NCBI GenBank assembly: GCA_009697485.1 | Contig: SICY01000058.1 | Location: forward strand, 1-6,009 | Reading direction: 5' to 3' | Source: Nitrosarchaeum sp. | GTDB lineage: Archaea; Thermoproteota; Nitrososphaeria; Nitrososphaerales; Nitrosopumilaceae | DNA: 6,009 nucleotides | Part shown: positions 5,816 to 6,009 of the stretch, piece by piece | Layout: each line of letters starts with the position of its first letter | Position numbering within the stretch: the first letter of the stretch is position 1 | Program-made: the position numbers and the translations under genes | The notes under the pieces: generated by a model | The model's input: only the letters and a program-made list of their open reading frames with translations | What the model was told of the DNA's origin: nothing | Database searches by the model: none

Positions 5816-6009
5816 TTTTTTAAATTCTTTAACTATTTTATCATGAATCAATCCATTAGTTACTAAAATTCCATTTTGGTGATTTACTATTTTGTTATTG
5901 TATGTAATATCATTACCTAACATATCCGTCATTTTTCCACCTGCTTCAGAAATTAAACAATATGATGCAGCTGAATCCCATTCTTTCATCTTATTTGTTG
6001 TAGTAATGT
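5807..6009 (-). CDS. CysQ/inositol monophosphatase family phosphatase, C-terminal part (5' end outside window)
   Basis: Mg-dependent sugar/nucleotide phosphatase superfamily. The frame remains open to the right edge (ITTTNKMKEWDSAA...), so the ATG at 5989 is internal. Visible are WDSAA, which holds the third metal-binding Asp of the superfamily (WDxAA), then the EAGGKMTDMLG segment ('EAGG...D..G') and the closing ILVTNGLIHDKIVKEF ('N..IH..L'). About 67 residues are present; the first two metal motifs lie outside. Subfamily cannot be settled from this part: 3'(2'),5'-bisphosphate nucleotidase is favoured by the convergent cysC, because it would remove PAP produced from PAPS; inositol-1-phosphatase and fructose-1,6-bisphosphatase activity remain possible. 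The stop codon lies inside the end of cysC, with a 9-nt overlap. Confidence 0.85.
   Translation of the reverse strand, partial: ITTTNKMKEWDSAASYCLISEAGGKMTDMLGNDITYNNKIVNHQNGILVTNGLIHDKIVKEFKKLD

Noticed and set aside
5807..5989. Complete 60-aa minus-strand protein starting at ATG 5989
   Set aside because: The frame continues to the window edge and the WDSAA motif is normally deep inside a roughly 260-aa phosphatase.

Overview
The window is about one-third G+C, densely packed, and looks archaeal. The best guess is an ammonia-oxidising Nitrososphaerota (Thaumarchaeota) of the Nitrosopumilus/Nitrosarchaeum type. The grounds are a two-ring CDC48/VAT AAA ATPase next to a small heat-shock protein, an AGA-rich low-GC coding style, TTG starts, and TATA-like boxes about 25-27 nt upstream of start codons (leaderless transcription). 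The lineage is inferred from style and gene content; there is no rRNA to confirm it.

Left part (1-2697, all plus strand): the 3' end of an Hsp20/alpha-crystallin chaperone, then a 715-aa CDC48-family unfoldase 26 nt downstream, then a 72-aa Cys/His protein of unknown role. The first two form a protein quality-control pair: a holdase that keeps damaged proteins soluble and an ATP-driven unfoldase. The CDC48 has both ATPase rings intact but no C-terminal proteasome-docking HbYX motif.

Middle part (2698-4579): a minus-strand DUF1059 protein; a divergent crcB (Fluc fluoride channel) gene broken by a +1 frameshift at a GGGGG run; two small unknown minus-strand genes that may be co-transcribed; and a 99-aa unknown plus-strand gene that starts at TTG and is overlapped by a possible 25-codon leader ORF.

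Right part (4580-6009): a hemerythrin-like HHE protein (TTG start) followed 33 nt later by an adenylylsulfate kinase (CysC). CysC converges, with a 9-nt overlap of the 3' ends, on a minus-strand CysQ/inositol-phosphatase family gene that runs off the right edge. CysC makes PAPS and CysQ-type enzymes usually remove PAP, the by-product of PAPS use, so the pair fits one sulfonucleotide cycle.

No RNA gene, insertion sequence, CRISPR array or clearly new multi-gene system was seen. There is no gene-free stretch above 300 nt; the longest gap is 4101-4279. The item most worth checking is the frameshifted crcB.
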